From NCBI RefSeq assembly GCF_001642325.1, contig NZ_LSFI01000006.1:1-64000 (forward strand): DNA of 64,000 nucleotides. The letters run 5' to 3'. Numbering within the stretch: the first letter of the stretch is position 1; each line of letters begins with the position of its first letter. A program made the position numbers and the translations under genes. Of the stretch, positions 19,131 through 27,388 are shown in pieces. Under the pieces are notes generated by a model that saw only the letters and a list, made by a program, of their open reading frames with translations, was not told the DNA's origin and did no database searches. This DNA comes from Thermodesulfatator autotrophicus (GTDB taxonomy: Bacteria > Desulfobacterota > Thermodesulfobacteria > Thermodesulfobacteriales > Thermodesulfatatoraceae).

Positions 19131-19988
19131 ATGCCACGTATCCCTCGCTTCTTCATGAAAGACCCAAGAGCGGCTTATCACGTCATCTCCCGCACGGCTC
19201 TCCCTGGCCACAACGTCCTTGGCTCTGAAGAAAAAAACCACCTACTACACCTCATCCGCTGGCTCTCTCAGGTCTATTTTGTTGAAGTTTATGGTTTCGC
19301 TATTATGGGCAATCACTTCCACCTACTATGCCGTATGCTTCCTGAAGACCAATTCTCCGACGAAGAAGTGAAGCGCCGCATAAAGCTCTATTACGGAGAG
19401 AAACGCAAAATCTTCTTTTACGAAGAGCTAATCAAAAAGTGGCGGGCAAGGCTCGGAAATCTTTCTCGCTATGTCCAGGATATAAAGCAGCGCTTCTCTC
19501 GCTGGTATAACCGGCGGGTTGACCGCAGAGGCTACTTCTGGGCGGACAGGTTCAAGTCCGTAATCGTGGAGACAGGCGAGTCATTGCTAAACTGCCTGGC
19601 TTACATAGAACTAAACCCTGTGCGGGCAGGGATAGTGGAGAAACCAGAAGACTACCGCTGGTGCTCGTTGGGATATAGAGCGCGAAAAGGGACAGGCAAA
19701 AATTTCCTTTCGCTCAATCTAGGGCTTACCAATTGGGAAAACAAGACGGAAAAAGAAAAGCTTAAGCTCTTGAGAGAGTTTGTTCACGGAAAAGGCGGGC
19801 TTAATGATCCAGAAAAAGGGACAGGCGAAATTTATCGGCAAAGGATTAGATTTTTTACCGAGAGACTGGCCATAGGAAGCAAAAGTTTTGTCAAAGAAAC
19901 CGCAGCTAAGTTGAAGCAATTTCTTGGGCTTAAACGAGAGAAAAAGCCGAAGATGACTAAAAAATTAGCTGATATGGCTTTTATCTGA
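19131..19988 (+). CDS. REP-associated tyrosine transposase (RAYT)
   Basis: A 285-residue Y1-type HUH transposase of the RAYT branch of the IS200/IS605 superfamily. The HUH motif is in GNHFHLLCR near residue 62. The probable catalytic Tyr is in NLSRYVQDIKQRFSRWYNR. The conserved FWADRFKSVIVE and IELNPVRAGIV blocks are typical. RAYTs are single-copy, domesticated-looking transposases thought to spread REP palindromes. GGAGG stands seven bases before the ATG. Copies of the GGGACAGGC repeat lie immediately upstream and inside the coding sequence, where they encode the peptides KGTGKNF and KGTGEIY. The C-terminal 90 residues are lysine-rich. Confidence 0.9.
   Translation: MPRIPRFFMKDPRAAYHVISRTALPGHNVLGSEEKNHLLHLIRWLSQVYFVEVYGFAIMGNHFHLLCRMLPEDQFSDEEVKRRIKLYYGEKRKIFFYEELIKKWRARLGNLSRYVQDIKQRFSRWYNRRVDRRGYFWADRFKSVIVETGESLLNCLAYIELNPVRAGIVEKPEDYRWCSLGYRARKGTGKNFLSLNLGLTNWENKTEKEKLKLLREFVHGKGGLNDPEKGTGEIYRQRIRFFTERLAIGSKSFVKETAAKLKQFLGLKREKKPKMTKKLADMAFI
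19689..19705 (+). repeat. REP-like unit inside the RAYT gene
   Basis: GGGACAGGCAAAAATTT matches the upstream copy at 19076 over 17 bases and is translated as part of the transposase without breaking its frame. Confidence 0.7.
19818..19833 (+). repeat. second REP-like unit inside the RAYT gene
   Basis: GGGACAGGCGAAATTT is a slightly diverged copy of the same unit, in the same orientation and about 130 bases after the first internal copy. Confidence 0.65.
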
Positions 19989-20105
19989 GCTAAATTTGTA
20001 TTTAACATCGGGCACAGATACCAGAAAGAAAAAAGTTTCTCCAAAGAGATAGTAGATAGTTGTTAAACAGTTGCTTTTTTGACAAAAAGTTTTTAAATTT
20101 TAGGC

Positions 20106-20405
20106 ATGAAAATCAAAAGGTGTTTGTTAAGATTTTTTCTGATTTTAGCCCTGGCCATAAGTCTTTTTAGTGGCTGGAAAACACTAATCCAGGTAAGTGA
20201 AGCCCAAATAAAAGAGACTCAGCCAGTTGTAGAGCAGGAAAAAATTTTAGTCCTTATGAAATATCACGGTGCCTTAGTAGCTCGCAATATAAATGGTAAA
20301 TGGTACTTTCTAGACTCCCGTGGACGCTGGTTACCTTTAGAAACCAGGCAGGCCTGTAGTTTTTTGGCCCGAAATTTTCATCATCCCAATGGCTCCTGCC
20401 TCTAA
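20106..20405 (+). CDS. small exported hypothetical protein
   Basis: A 99-residue protein with a clear signal peptide (KIKRCLLRFFLILALAISLF). The short mature part contains NGKWYFLDSRGRWLPLE, a Trp/Arg-rich hairpin-like segment. No family is recognised. The last 17 bases overlap the start of tyrA, so the two genes are cotranscribed and perhaps translationally coupled. A metabolic link to tyrosine synthesis is not implied by the sequence. Confidence 0.5.
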   Translation: MKIKRCLLRFFLILALAISLFSGWKTLIQVSEAQIKETQPVVEQEKILVLMKYHGALVARNINGKWYFLDSRGRWLPLETRQACSFLARNFHHPNGSCL

Positions 20406-21186
20406 GATACGCCTTGGCATAATCGGCGGTGCCGGCCGTATGGGCCGCTGGTTTAAACGCCAATTTGAATCTGAGGGATATGAAGTCTTAATCTCAGACC
20501 GGGGGTCATCTCTTTCAAATAAAGACCTCGCAAAAGCCTGCCAGGTAGTTTTCGTTTCGGTGCCCATGTCAGTTTTTGAAGGAGTGGTAAAAGAAGTTGG
20601 GCCCCTTCTCAGCGAAGAACAGGGCTTGATTGACTTTTGTTCCCTTAAAAAGGAACAAAATGAAATAATGCTCGCCCATACCAAGGCTGAAGTAGTAGCA
20701 GCTCATCCTCTTTTTGGCCCTGGTGAAAAATCCCTTGAAGGACAAAAAATAGCCCTCTGGCCTTCACGTGGCCAATTCTGGTTCAAATGGTTCAAAGAAT
20801 TCCTGGAAATAAAAGGCGCCCACACTATTTTAGTTTCACCTGAAGAACATGACCGCGTAATGGCCATTGTGCAGGTTATTAACCATCTTATACTACTGGC
20901 CCTGGGTAAACTTATGGATGACTCTGGAATTGACCTGAAACTTATAAAAGACCTGGCCACCCCCAGCTTTGAACGTCAGCTTGAAATCGTGGCCCGCTTT
21001 GCTGATCAGGACCCTCACCTCTACGCCCTTATCCAGTTTGACAATCCTGAAGGGAAGGCCTTGAGACAAAAATATCTTTCCATCTTACAGGATTTAACCC
21101 GAATAGCTGACCAGAAAGACCTAAAAGACTTCGTCTCGATCTTTAAAGAAGTCCAGAAATTAAGTCGCAATTTAAAATTAAATTGA
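20389..21186 (+). CDS. tyrA: prephenate dehydrogenase
   Basis: Oxidises prephenate to 4-hydroxyphenylpyruvate in tyrosine synthesis. The N-terminal Rossmann fold begins IRLGIIGGAGRMGRW. AAHPLFGPGEKS carries the conserved His-Pro of the active site. The helical dimer domain includes HDRVMAIVQVINHL. At 265 residues it is a minimal TyrA without a chorismate mutase or ACT domain. The GGAGRMG fingerprint fits an NAD-dependent enzyme. The stop codon TGA overlaps the first bases of the adjacent MITE-like element, which has therefore set or trimmed the exact C-terminus. Confidence 0.9.
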   Translation: MAPASKIRLGIIGGAGRMGRWFKRQFESEGYEVLISDRGSSLSNKDLAKACQVVFVSVPMSVFEGVVKEVGPLLSEEQGLIDFCSLKKEQNEIMLAHTKAEVVAAHPLFGPGEKSLEGQKIALWPSRGQFWFKWFKEFLEIKGAHTILVSPEEHDRVMAIVQVINHLILLALGKLMDDSGIDLKLIKDLATPSFERQLEIVARFADQDPHLYALIQFDNPEGKALRQKYLSILQDLTRIADQKDLKDFVSIFKEVQKLSRNLKLN

Positions 21187-21480
21187 GACTTTTGCAAAAT
21201 CCTAAAATATTAGATTGAGATCGCCACGGACCACTATGTAGTCTCGCGACAGGGATTCCTTCGCCACTTCTTGGCTTGCAATGACAAGCTCATTTCCTCG
21301 CTGCGAGGAGTGCGAGGAGGCCGAAAGGACGAACAAAGCAATCTCTGAGATTGCCGGGTTGAAATTGCTTCAGCCTCTAATGAGGCCTCGCATGACTTGA
21401 CCGTGCCGTCACTACGAGGAGATCCCTGTTCCGCTTGGGCCAGGCGAAGCAGTCTCAGGAAAATCTTTTGTAAAGGTCTC
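21185..21480. mobile_element. MITE-like element with GAGAC terminal inverted repeats
   Basis: This 296-bp non-coding block fills the gap between tyrA and uvrD. Its left end GAGACTTTTGCAAAATCCT and the reverse complement of its right end, GAGACCTTTACAAAAGATT, agree at 13 of the first 15 bases. Inside are further inverted segments of the GAGACTGCTTCG family. No open frame is present. A second left end of the same type occurs at 35929. A transposase acting on it was not identified. Confidence 0.55.
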
Positions 21481-21527
21481 TTAATTTAAACAACGGAAAA
21501 GTTTTAGAAGAAGTCCCGTAGCCCGGC

Positions 21528-23636
21528 TTAAAGCCTTTCAAGCCTGGCGAATTTGAGATGAAGGGTCCTCTCGCCTGCTGAAGCAAATTGAACCACTACT
21601 TTATCAATATCTGCCATACGCTTGACTTTACCCTCGCCAAAGACTGGATGCCAGACCAACTCTCCAGGCTTAAAAGATGAACCAACGTCTTCTTCGTCTT
21701 CCATAAAAGAATCGTCTTTTTCGTACCAAGGATTAAGCTTATCCTTGACTTCTTCAAGAAAGCGGGAGGGTTTACTAAATATACGGCCTTCTCCAGGGGC
21801 ATAGTACGTAGCAGGATAAGTAAGATAGAGGTTCTCTTTGGCTCTGGTTACAGCCACGTAAAATAACCTTCTTTCTTCTTCAATAGACTCTTCTTTACCA
21901 AGGGCATAACTTGAAGGAAAGCGGCCTTCAGCCAGAGAAATTACGAACACACTATGCCACTCAAGGCCTTTAGCTGAATGAACTGTTGAAAGAACAAGTT
22001 TTTCGTCTTCATTTTCAAGGGCTTCCACTTCAGCCACACTGGCTTCTGGTGGTTCCAAGGCAAGGTCTGCTAAAAATTCTTCTACTGTCTCGTATTTGTG
22101 AGCTATGGCCAGGAGTTGATCAAGGTCCTTAGCTCGTTTGGGATGGTCATCGTAATAAACTCTTTCAAAAATGGGCTCATAATACTCATAGAGCCGGGCG
22201 AGCTTTTCTTCTGGAGAGAGATTTGCTCTAAGCTCCCCAAAAAGCCGGGCAAGTTCATTCAATCCTTTAGCAAAAGAAGGCTTAGAAGGATAGCGATAAA
22301 GGGCCTCAAAAGGGTCTTCTTCTACTTTGAGATATTCCATGAGGCGTTTAGAAGTTTTAGGGCCTATGCCTTCAATCAAAAGCAAGACTCGGTTCCAGGC
22401 AAGCATATCATAGGGATTTACGAGAAGGCGCAAATGAGCCACGATGTCTTTTATATGGGCGGTTTCAATAAGCTTCATGCCCCCCTGTTTCACAAAAGGA
22501 ATGTTTCTTTTGGCAAGTTCAAGCTCAAGATCAAAAGAATGATAAGCCGAACGAAAGAGCACGGCTATTTCTGAAAGAGGCACGCCCTCTTCGCGCAGTT
22601 CAAGAATACGATCAGCTATAAAACGGCTCTGGTCCGCTTCATCGCGAGCCTTGTAAAGAACAGGTGTAGCTCCACCTTCACGTCTGGTAAAAAGACACTT
22701 GGTATATTTTTCCTTGGCATACTCTATCACCGTATTAGCCAGGTCAAGAATAGGCTGACGGGAACGATAATTTTCCTCAAGTTTTATTATTTTTGTGCCA
22801 GGAAATAGCCTGGGAAATTCAATTATATTTTTGAAATTAGCCCCTCTAAAGGCATAAATAGACTGGGAATCATCTCCCACCACCATTACATTCCCATGTT
22901 CTTCGGCCATAAAACGAACTATCTCTGCCTGGAGAGCATTGGTGTCCTGATACTCATCAACCATAATAAACTCAAAACGCCTACCCATCTCTCGCCTGAC
23001 TTCTGGAAAACCCTTTAATACCCGATACCAGTTGACCAGAAGATCATCATAATCCATGAGTTGATGTTCCTGTTTATAACGAACATAATGTTCAAATAGC
23101 CTGGCGAGATCCTCCAGGTCATCAAGAAAATGGGGATATTCTTCGTTAACTACTTCTTCAAGGGATATCCTTTTATTTACAGCCATGCTGAAAATTGAAG
23201 CAATGGTCTCTTTGCGAGGGAAGCGGCGCTTGCGATCTGCCAGGCCAAGGGCGGTGCGCAAAAGGTTAATGGCGTCTTCAGCGTCTCCCCTATCAAGAAT
23301 GGTAAAATTTCGTGAGTAGCCAATAAGATGGCCATATTGCCTTAACATTAAATGGGCCAAGGAATGGAAGGTTCCTCCAGAAACATTTTCACACTTCTCA
23401 TCAAGAAGAAGGGCCGCCCGTCGGAGCATTTCCCGGGCGGCTTTACGCGTAAAAGTTAAAAGGAGAATCCGTTCTGGAGGAACCCCTTCTTCAACTAGCC
23501 TTGCTACTCGGTAAACAAGGGTGCGAGTTTTACCAGAACCTGCACCGGCAATAACAAGCACCGGGCCTAAAATATTTCTCACTGCCTCAAGCTGGGCAGG
23601 GTTTAACTCACTGGCGTAATCAATACGGTATTTCAT
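21528..23636 (-). CDS. uvrD: UvrD/PcrA-family superfamily 1 DNA helicase
   Basis: A 702-residue 3'-5' helicase for nucleotide-excision and mismatch repair and for clearing proteins from DNA. Q motif LNPAQLEAV, Walker A AGAGSGKTRTL (about 30-40), motif II MVDEYQDTN, motif III GDDSQSIYAFRGA, and the C-terminal motifs STVHSAKGLEW and VAVTRAKENL are all present. The C-terminal end carries a small Tudor-like domain (VWHPVFGEGKV), as in PcrA/UvrD proteins that bind RNA polymerase. It is the last gene of a leftward operon and follows the PHP gene by 27 bases. Rep is the alternative name within the same family. Confidence 0.93.
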   Translation of the reverse strand: MKYRIDYASELNPAQLEAVRNILGPVLVIAGAGSGKTRTLVYRVARLVEEGVPPERILLLTFTRKAAREMLRRAALLLDEKCENVSGGTFHSLAHLMLRQYGHLIGYSRNFTILDRGDAEDAINLLRTALGLADRKRRFPRKETIASIFSMAVNKRISLEEVVNEEYPHFLDDLEDLARLFEHYVRYKQEHQLMDYDDLLVNWYRVLKGFPEVRREMGRRFEFIMVDEYQDTNALQAEIVRFMAEEHGNVMVVGDDSQSIYAFRGANFKNIIEFPRLFPGTKIIKLEENYRSRQPILDLANTVIEYAKEKYTKCLFTRREGGATPVLYKARDEADQSRFIADRILELREEGVPLSEIAVLFRSAYHSFDLELELAKRNIPFVKQGGMKLIETAHIKDIVAHLRLLVNPYDMLAWNRVLLLIEGIGPKTSKRLMEYLKVEEDPFEALYRYPSKPSFAKGLNELARLFGELRANLSPEEKLARLYEYYEPIFERVYYDDHPKRAKDLDQLLAIAHKYETVEEFLADLALEPPEASVAEVEALENEDEKLVLSTVHSAKGLEWHSVFVISLAEGRFPSSYALGKEESIEEERRLFYVAVTRAKENLYLTYPATYYAPGEGRIFSKPSRFLEEVKDKLNPWYEKDDSFMEDEEDVGSSFKPGELVWHPVFGEGKVKRMADIDKVVVQFASAGERTLHLKFARLERL

Positions 23637-23663
23637 AAACGAAAACCCCTTAACATGACTTGC

Positions 23664-24308
23664 TTAAACACCGAGGAAGCGTTCGCGTACGGTGAAGAAA
23701 AGATTGGCTACTTCTTCAAGATTTAGCCCGGCTCCTCGGGCTACGTTTTCGGCAAATTCTTTGGTCAAAAAATCTTGAGGAGCGTGGGCATCAGAGTTGA
23801 CAATAAGAGGAGCATTAAATTTCCGAGCCAGAGCCGCTACATGGCCATTGGCCAGGCAGTGACCCTTTCGGCCAGACAGTTCAAGAAATACCCCTTTTTC
23901 AGCGGCCAGACGAACCTCCTCTTCGGATATAAGACCAGGATGAGCCAAAATGTCAGCCCCGGCCTTTATAGCCGCAAGATTTGTTCCCGGTTCAACGGGT
24001 TCAACCAGAGTTTCTCCATGAACTACAACTATTTCTGCCCCTAGCATGCGAGCCCGGGCTACCATTTCAGGTATTTGCATGGGCGGAACGTGTGTTATTT
24101 CAATGCCTGGGATTAAGCGGGTTTTAGAAACCTGGTTTAAAGCCTTGGCGGCTGAAATAATCCTTGGCAGGATAAAGTCAATGTTAGATTGGTCAGCGTG
24201 GTCAGTAATAGCCACCGCTTCATAACCTAGGACCGTTACCCGGCGTAATAGTTCAGCCGGAATCAACTCACCGTCACTGAATATAGAATGGCAATGAAAA
24301 TCAAACAT
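23664..24308 (-). CDS. PHP-domain phosphoesterase
   Basis: A 214-residue PHP-family metal-dependent phosphoesterase. Metal ligands are visible in FDFHCHSIFSDGE, AITDHADQSN, PGIEITH, ILAHPG and the C-terminal NSDAHAP. Members of this group act as histidinol phosphatases or on nucleic-acid-related phosphates. No neighbour in the operon points to histidine synthesis, so the substrate is open. It lies two bases after the bifunctional-nuclease gene and upstream of uvrD. Confidence 0.8.
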   Translation of the reverse strand: MFDFHCHSIFSDGELIPAELLRRVTVLGYEAVAITDHADQSNIDFILPRIISAAKALNQVSKTRLIPGIEITHVPPMQIPEMVARARMLGAEIVVVHGETLVEPVEPGTNLAAIKAGADILAHPGLISEEEVRLAAEKGVFLELSGRKGHCLANGHVAALARKFNAPLIVNSDAHAPQDFLTKEFAENVARGAGLNLEEVANLFFTVRERFLGV

Positions 24309-24310
24309 AG

Positions 24311-24826
24311 CTACATTTTGTATTTGCTAATAGCACTTGGGTCGAGCTTTTCAAGCAGTTCTTTGAGTTTCTCTTTGTCCTGGTCTTGCCCGGTGGTTTC
24401 AGAGGAAGCTTCACTTTTGGCCTCTTCTTCAAGGAGCTTGCTCTTTTCCAAAACAGCCTCGTGAACCCAGATGTCAGCCCCGGTACGCAGGGCAATGGCT
24501 ACGGCATCACTTGGGCGAGCGTCTATCTTTACCTCCCGACCGTCTATATCAAGGGTGATAAGCGCGTAATAGGTATTGTCCCGCAGGTCACAAACTTCTA
24601 TGCGCGGAATTTTTATCCCTAAATGGTCTAAAATATTAATGAGCAAATCGTGAGTCATAGGGCGTGAAAACTGAATGTTTTCAAGGCGTGTGGCAATAGC
24701 TGTAGCTTCAAGCAAGCCTATCCAGATGGGCAAAGTTCGTTCCCCTTCTTCCTCTTTAAGCAACATAACCGGACTGTTTGATACCGGATCCAGGGCTATG
24801 GCCTGGACCTTCATCTTAACTTTCAT
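24311..24826 (-). CDS. bifunctional nuclease family protein (DUF151)
   Basis: A 171-residue protein of the BFN family. The conserved core reads LPIWIGLLEATAIATRLE and ARPSDAVAIALRTGADIWV. Members from thermophiles are single-domain proteins; plant homologues have DNase and RNase activity. The C-terminal 40 residues are highly charged (KSEASSETTGQDQDKEKLKE) and probably disordered. It starts directly after the stop of miaB, so it is in the same operon. Confidence 0.85.
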   Translation of the reverse strand: MKVKMKVQAIALDPVSNSPVMLLKEEEGERTLPIWIGLLEATAIATRLENIQFSRPMTHDLLINILDHLGIKIPRIEVCDLRDNTYYALITLDIDGREVKIDARPSDAVAIALRTGADIWVHEAVLEKSKLLEEEAKSEASSETTGQDQDKEKLKELLEKLDPSAISKYKM

Positions 24827-26158
24827 CTATGCCTCCCGAAGGATATTTACCAGACGGCCACGTAAAGAATGCTGGCCACAACCTTCTATCAAAACATGAA
24901 CTAGCTTACCTTTCAAATCCCCCTCACCTTCAAGGTTTACCACATGATTTGAGCGAGTTCTCCCCGTCCAGAGAGACAAATTGCCGTGACTTTTGCCTTC
25001 CACTAAAACCTCTACTTCCTTGCCAATAAAAGACTCGTTGATTTCACGAGTAATCTTTTCCTGCAGGCGATGCACCTCTGCCAGGCGACGGGCCTTTTCT
25101 TCTTCTGGAACTTTATCTTCAAAGCCAGTAGCCCTGGCCAGAGGCCTGTCAGAATACTTAAAAGAAAATATTTCAGCGTAGCGCACCTTTTCAAGAAGGC
25201 TTAGGGTCTCTTCAAAATCTTCTTCAGTCTCCCCAGGAAAGCCTACAATTATATCAGTGGTCAAATATATTTCCGGGCAAAGTTGGCGCAACTGCTCCAC
25301 TTTGGCAAGATATTCTTCACGGGTGTATTTGCGATTCATGCGTTTTAACACCCGGTTAGAACCAGCTTGTACTGGAAGATGAAGGTGTTCACAAACCTGG
25401 GGGATATCGGCTATAGCTTCCATGAGTTCACGATCTAAGTCTTTGGGGTGGCTGGTGGTAAACCTGATACGCCAGAGCCCTTCTACCTGAGCCACCTCTC
25501 GCAATAACTCCGCAAAAGAAGGGAACCCTTTTTCCTTTCGGCCATACGAATTCACGTTCTGGCCTAATAACATAACCTCGCGAACACCCTGCCTTACCAG
25601 ACATTCAATCTCAGCAATAATTTCTTCTGGAGGGCGGCTTATCTCACGGCCACGGGTATAAGGGACCACACAATAGGCACAAAAATTGTCACACCCTTGC
25701 ATGATAGTCACAAAGGCCTTAACCGGCCTTGTGCTGTTTAAAAAGGGGAGCACCAAGGGTTGACGAAAATCGGGTTTGAACTCCGTGTCAACCACCGGGC
25801 CTAGCCCGCTTTTTACTTTTTTAAGGGCTTCAGGAAGGCGATAAACCGCCTGAGGCCCTAAAACCATATCCACATGGGGCAGGCGTTTTAAAATCTTTTC
25901 GCCTTCCTGCTGGGCCACACACCCGCAAACCCCGATTATTACTTCAGGTCTATTTTTCTTGAGGTGTTTAAGGCGCCCTACCAGGCCATAAACTTTTTCC
26001 TCTGCTTTTTTGCGAACAGAGCACGTATTTACAAGGATAAGATCAGCTTCTTTGGGCTCCTGGCAAAGAATATATTCGTCCTTAATGAGCGCATACATGC
26101 GCTCGGAATCATATTCATTCATCTGGCAGCCAAAAGTCCTTATAAAAACTCGTTTCAT
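24827..26158 (-). CDS. miaB: tRNA-2-methylthio-N6-dimethylallyladenosine synthase
   Basis: A radical-SAM methylthiotransferase that thiomethylates isopentenyladenosine-37 in tRNAs reading UNN codons. At 443 residues it has the N-terminal UPF0004 domain with cluster cysteines C11, C46 and C80. The radical SAM motif CDNFCAYC (C156, C160, C163) follows, and a C-terminal TRAM domain (about 375-440) ends it. The N-terminus RVFIRTFGCQMNEYDSERM is typical of MiaB rather than MtaB or RimO. The ATG at 26158 is used; a longer open frame reaching 26311 has no family similarity. It sits 53 bases after the RNA ligase gene. Confidence 0.93.
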   Translation of the reverse strand: MKRVFIRTFGCQMNEYDSERMYALIKDEYILCQEPKEADLILVNTCSVRKKAEEKVYGLVGRLKHLKKNRPEVIIGVCGCVAQQEGEKILKRLPHVDMVLGPQAVYRLPEALKKVKSGLGPVVDTEFKPDFRQPLVLPFLNSTRPVKAFVTIMQGCDNFCAYCVVPYTRGREISRPPEEIIAEIECLVRQGVREVMLLGQNVNSYGRKEKGFPSFAELLREVAQVEGLWRIRFTTSHPKDLDRELMEAIADIPQVCEHLHLPVQAGSNRVLKRMNRKYTREEYLAKVEQLRQLCPEIYLTTDIIVGFPGETEEDFEETLSLLEKVRYAEIFSFKYSDRPLARATGFEDKVPEEEKARRLAEVHRLQEKITREINESFIGKEVEVLVEGKSHGNLSLWTGRTRSNHVVNLEGEGDLKGKLVHVLIEGCGQHSLRGRLVNILREA

Positions 26159-26211
26159 GACATTTATAAGTTTAGCAGACCAGAGAATTTTCGCATCAAG
26201 ACTGATTTTGA

Positions 26212-27384
26212 TCAGTCTATCTGAGCAAGGCCCTGGAGCTTCCCGACCCAAAAAGACGTAGCTTTGGGATAAATCTTGGCAAACTCCACGTGCAGATAGC
26301 CATCTTTCCATTCTTCACGGCGAATTTCAATGCGCACCTGGGCCGTACGAAAATGAGCTAAAAGGGCATCAAGCGCTTCCCTGCGGCGCAAACGCACTCT
26401 AAAAACTTCTTCCACTGGCTCACCGCGGGCCACTTTGTCCAGGAGTTCTTTCATCTCTCCAAAAAGCGCCTCGCCTAAAGAGTGGTAAAACTTCTCATCA
26501 AAGGGCTGGTTAAGTTCCCAGCGGGTTATAGTCATACGCACCAGACGATGGACTATGTAGCTGGCGTCTAGCTCGCCAATGTAAGGATAAGCCACGCGCA
26601 GGTCAGAAACATTTGAAGAAGAGGTAACGTATTTGATAACCCGGCCTTCTTTAAAAGAAGCTGGCTTTAAAACTACTCCTTCACGGCCTTCTTCGTCGTA
26701 GCGAAGGATTAATTCTTTAAGGGACTCAAGCTTCTGTGGATTAAAAGGCCCTTTTATTTCCGGGGTCCTGAACTCGTATTCTCGCAAAAGCTCATATTTT
26801 CTTTCTGGTGGTAGAAACTTTTGCTTTTCTAGGTCAAACACGTCAAAAACAAAGTAAGCCACGTCTTCTTTTAGGTAAGGTGGCCATTCTGAAACAAAAG
26901 GATTCTCAGGGCCAGCCACTTCGCAGCAAACAACAAAATGTGGGTATTTATCAAAAAACTCGGGAAGCCTTGGTAAAAAGTCGGGCCAGCGGTCAGTGGC
27001 AAAAGGGCAAACATAACCACGGCGGGTAAAGGCCTTTATCTCGCCAAAAACTCTGGCAAGCCTTACGTTATAGCCTTCTATCTTTTCCTCGGCGTAAAAA
27101 GGGCCGGAAATATAGCGAGGAATGCCGGTTTCAAGCACAAAAACCCTGGGAATACTGGGAAAGCCTGGCATAAGAAAACCAGAGCCAATTACTGTGCCTG
27201 CAGGGAAACCACGAAACTCTCGCTTGAAGCGAAAAGCTGGTTCCTTTAGTCCCTCAATAAAAAGAACTTTTCCCTGTTCCAGGGCGTTTTCCAGGTCAGA
27301 AAGCTTAACCCTGCGGAGAGGACGCAGAGCTTCGTAAATTTCGCGCAAAAGCTCTTTTTGCTTTTTAAGCTCTTCTTCAAACAT
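26212..27384 (-). CDS. ATP-dependent RNA ligase, Rnl3 (Pab1020) type
   Basis: A 390-residue nucleotidyltransferase-fold RNA ligase. The adenylylation motif I is seen as AEEKIEGYNVRL, with Lys101 as the likely AMP acceptor. Motif III-like VFDVFDLEKQ, motif IV EGREGVVLKP and motif V-like VIKYVT follow in the right order. The helical C-terminal region (about 270-390) is that of the homodimeric ligases known from thermophilic archaea. Such enzymes circularise or seal RNA with 3'-OH and 5'-phosphate ends. It starts four bases after rtcA, suggesting a shared role in RNA end repair. Its in vivo target is unknown. Confidence 0.85.
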   Translation of the reverse strand: MFEEELKKQKELLREIYEALRPLRRVKLSDLENALEQGKVLFIEGLKEPAFRFKREFRGFPAGTVIGSGFLMPGFPSIPRVFVLETGIPRYISGPFYAEEKIEGYNVRLARVFGEIKAFTRRGYVCPFATDRWPDFLPRLPEFFDKYPHFVVCCEVAGPENPFVSEWPPYLKEDVAYFVFDVFDLEKQKFLPPERKYELLREYEFRTPEIKGPFNPQKLESLKELILRYDEEGREGVVLKPASFKEGRVIKYVTSSSNVSDLRVAYPYIGELDASYIVHRLVRMTITRWELNQPFDEKFYHSLGEALFGEMKELLDKVARGEPVEEVFRVRLRRREALDALLAHFRTAQVRIEIRREEWKDGYLHVEFAKIYPKATSFWVGKLQGLAQID

Positions 27385-27388
27385 AGTC

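Noticed and set aside
22098-22574. A 158-codon plus-strand frame
   Set aside because: It is antisense to the helicase gene and has no independent support.
26159-26311. Longer MiaB start at 26311
   Set aside because: MiaB similarity begins at RVFIRTFGC; the extension overlaps the end of the RNA ligase gene and has no signal or motif.
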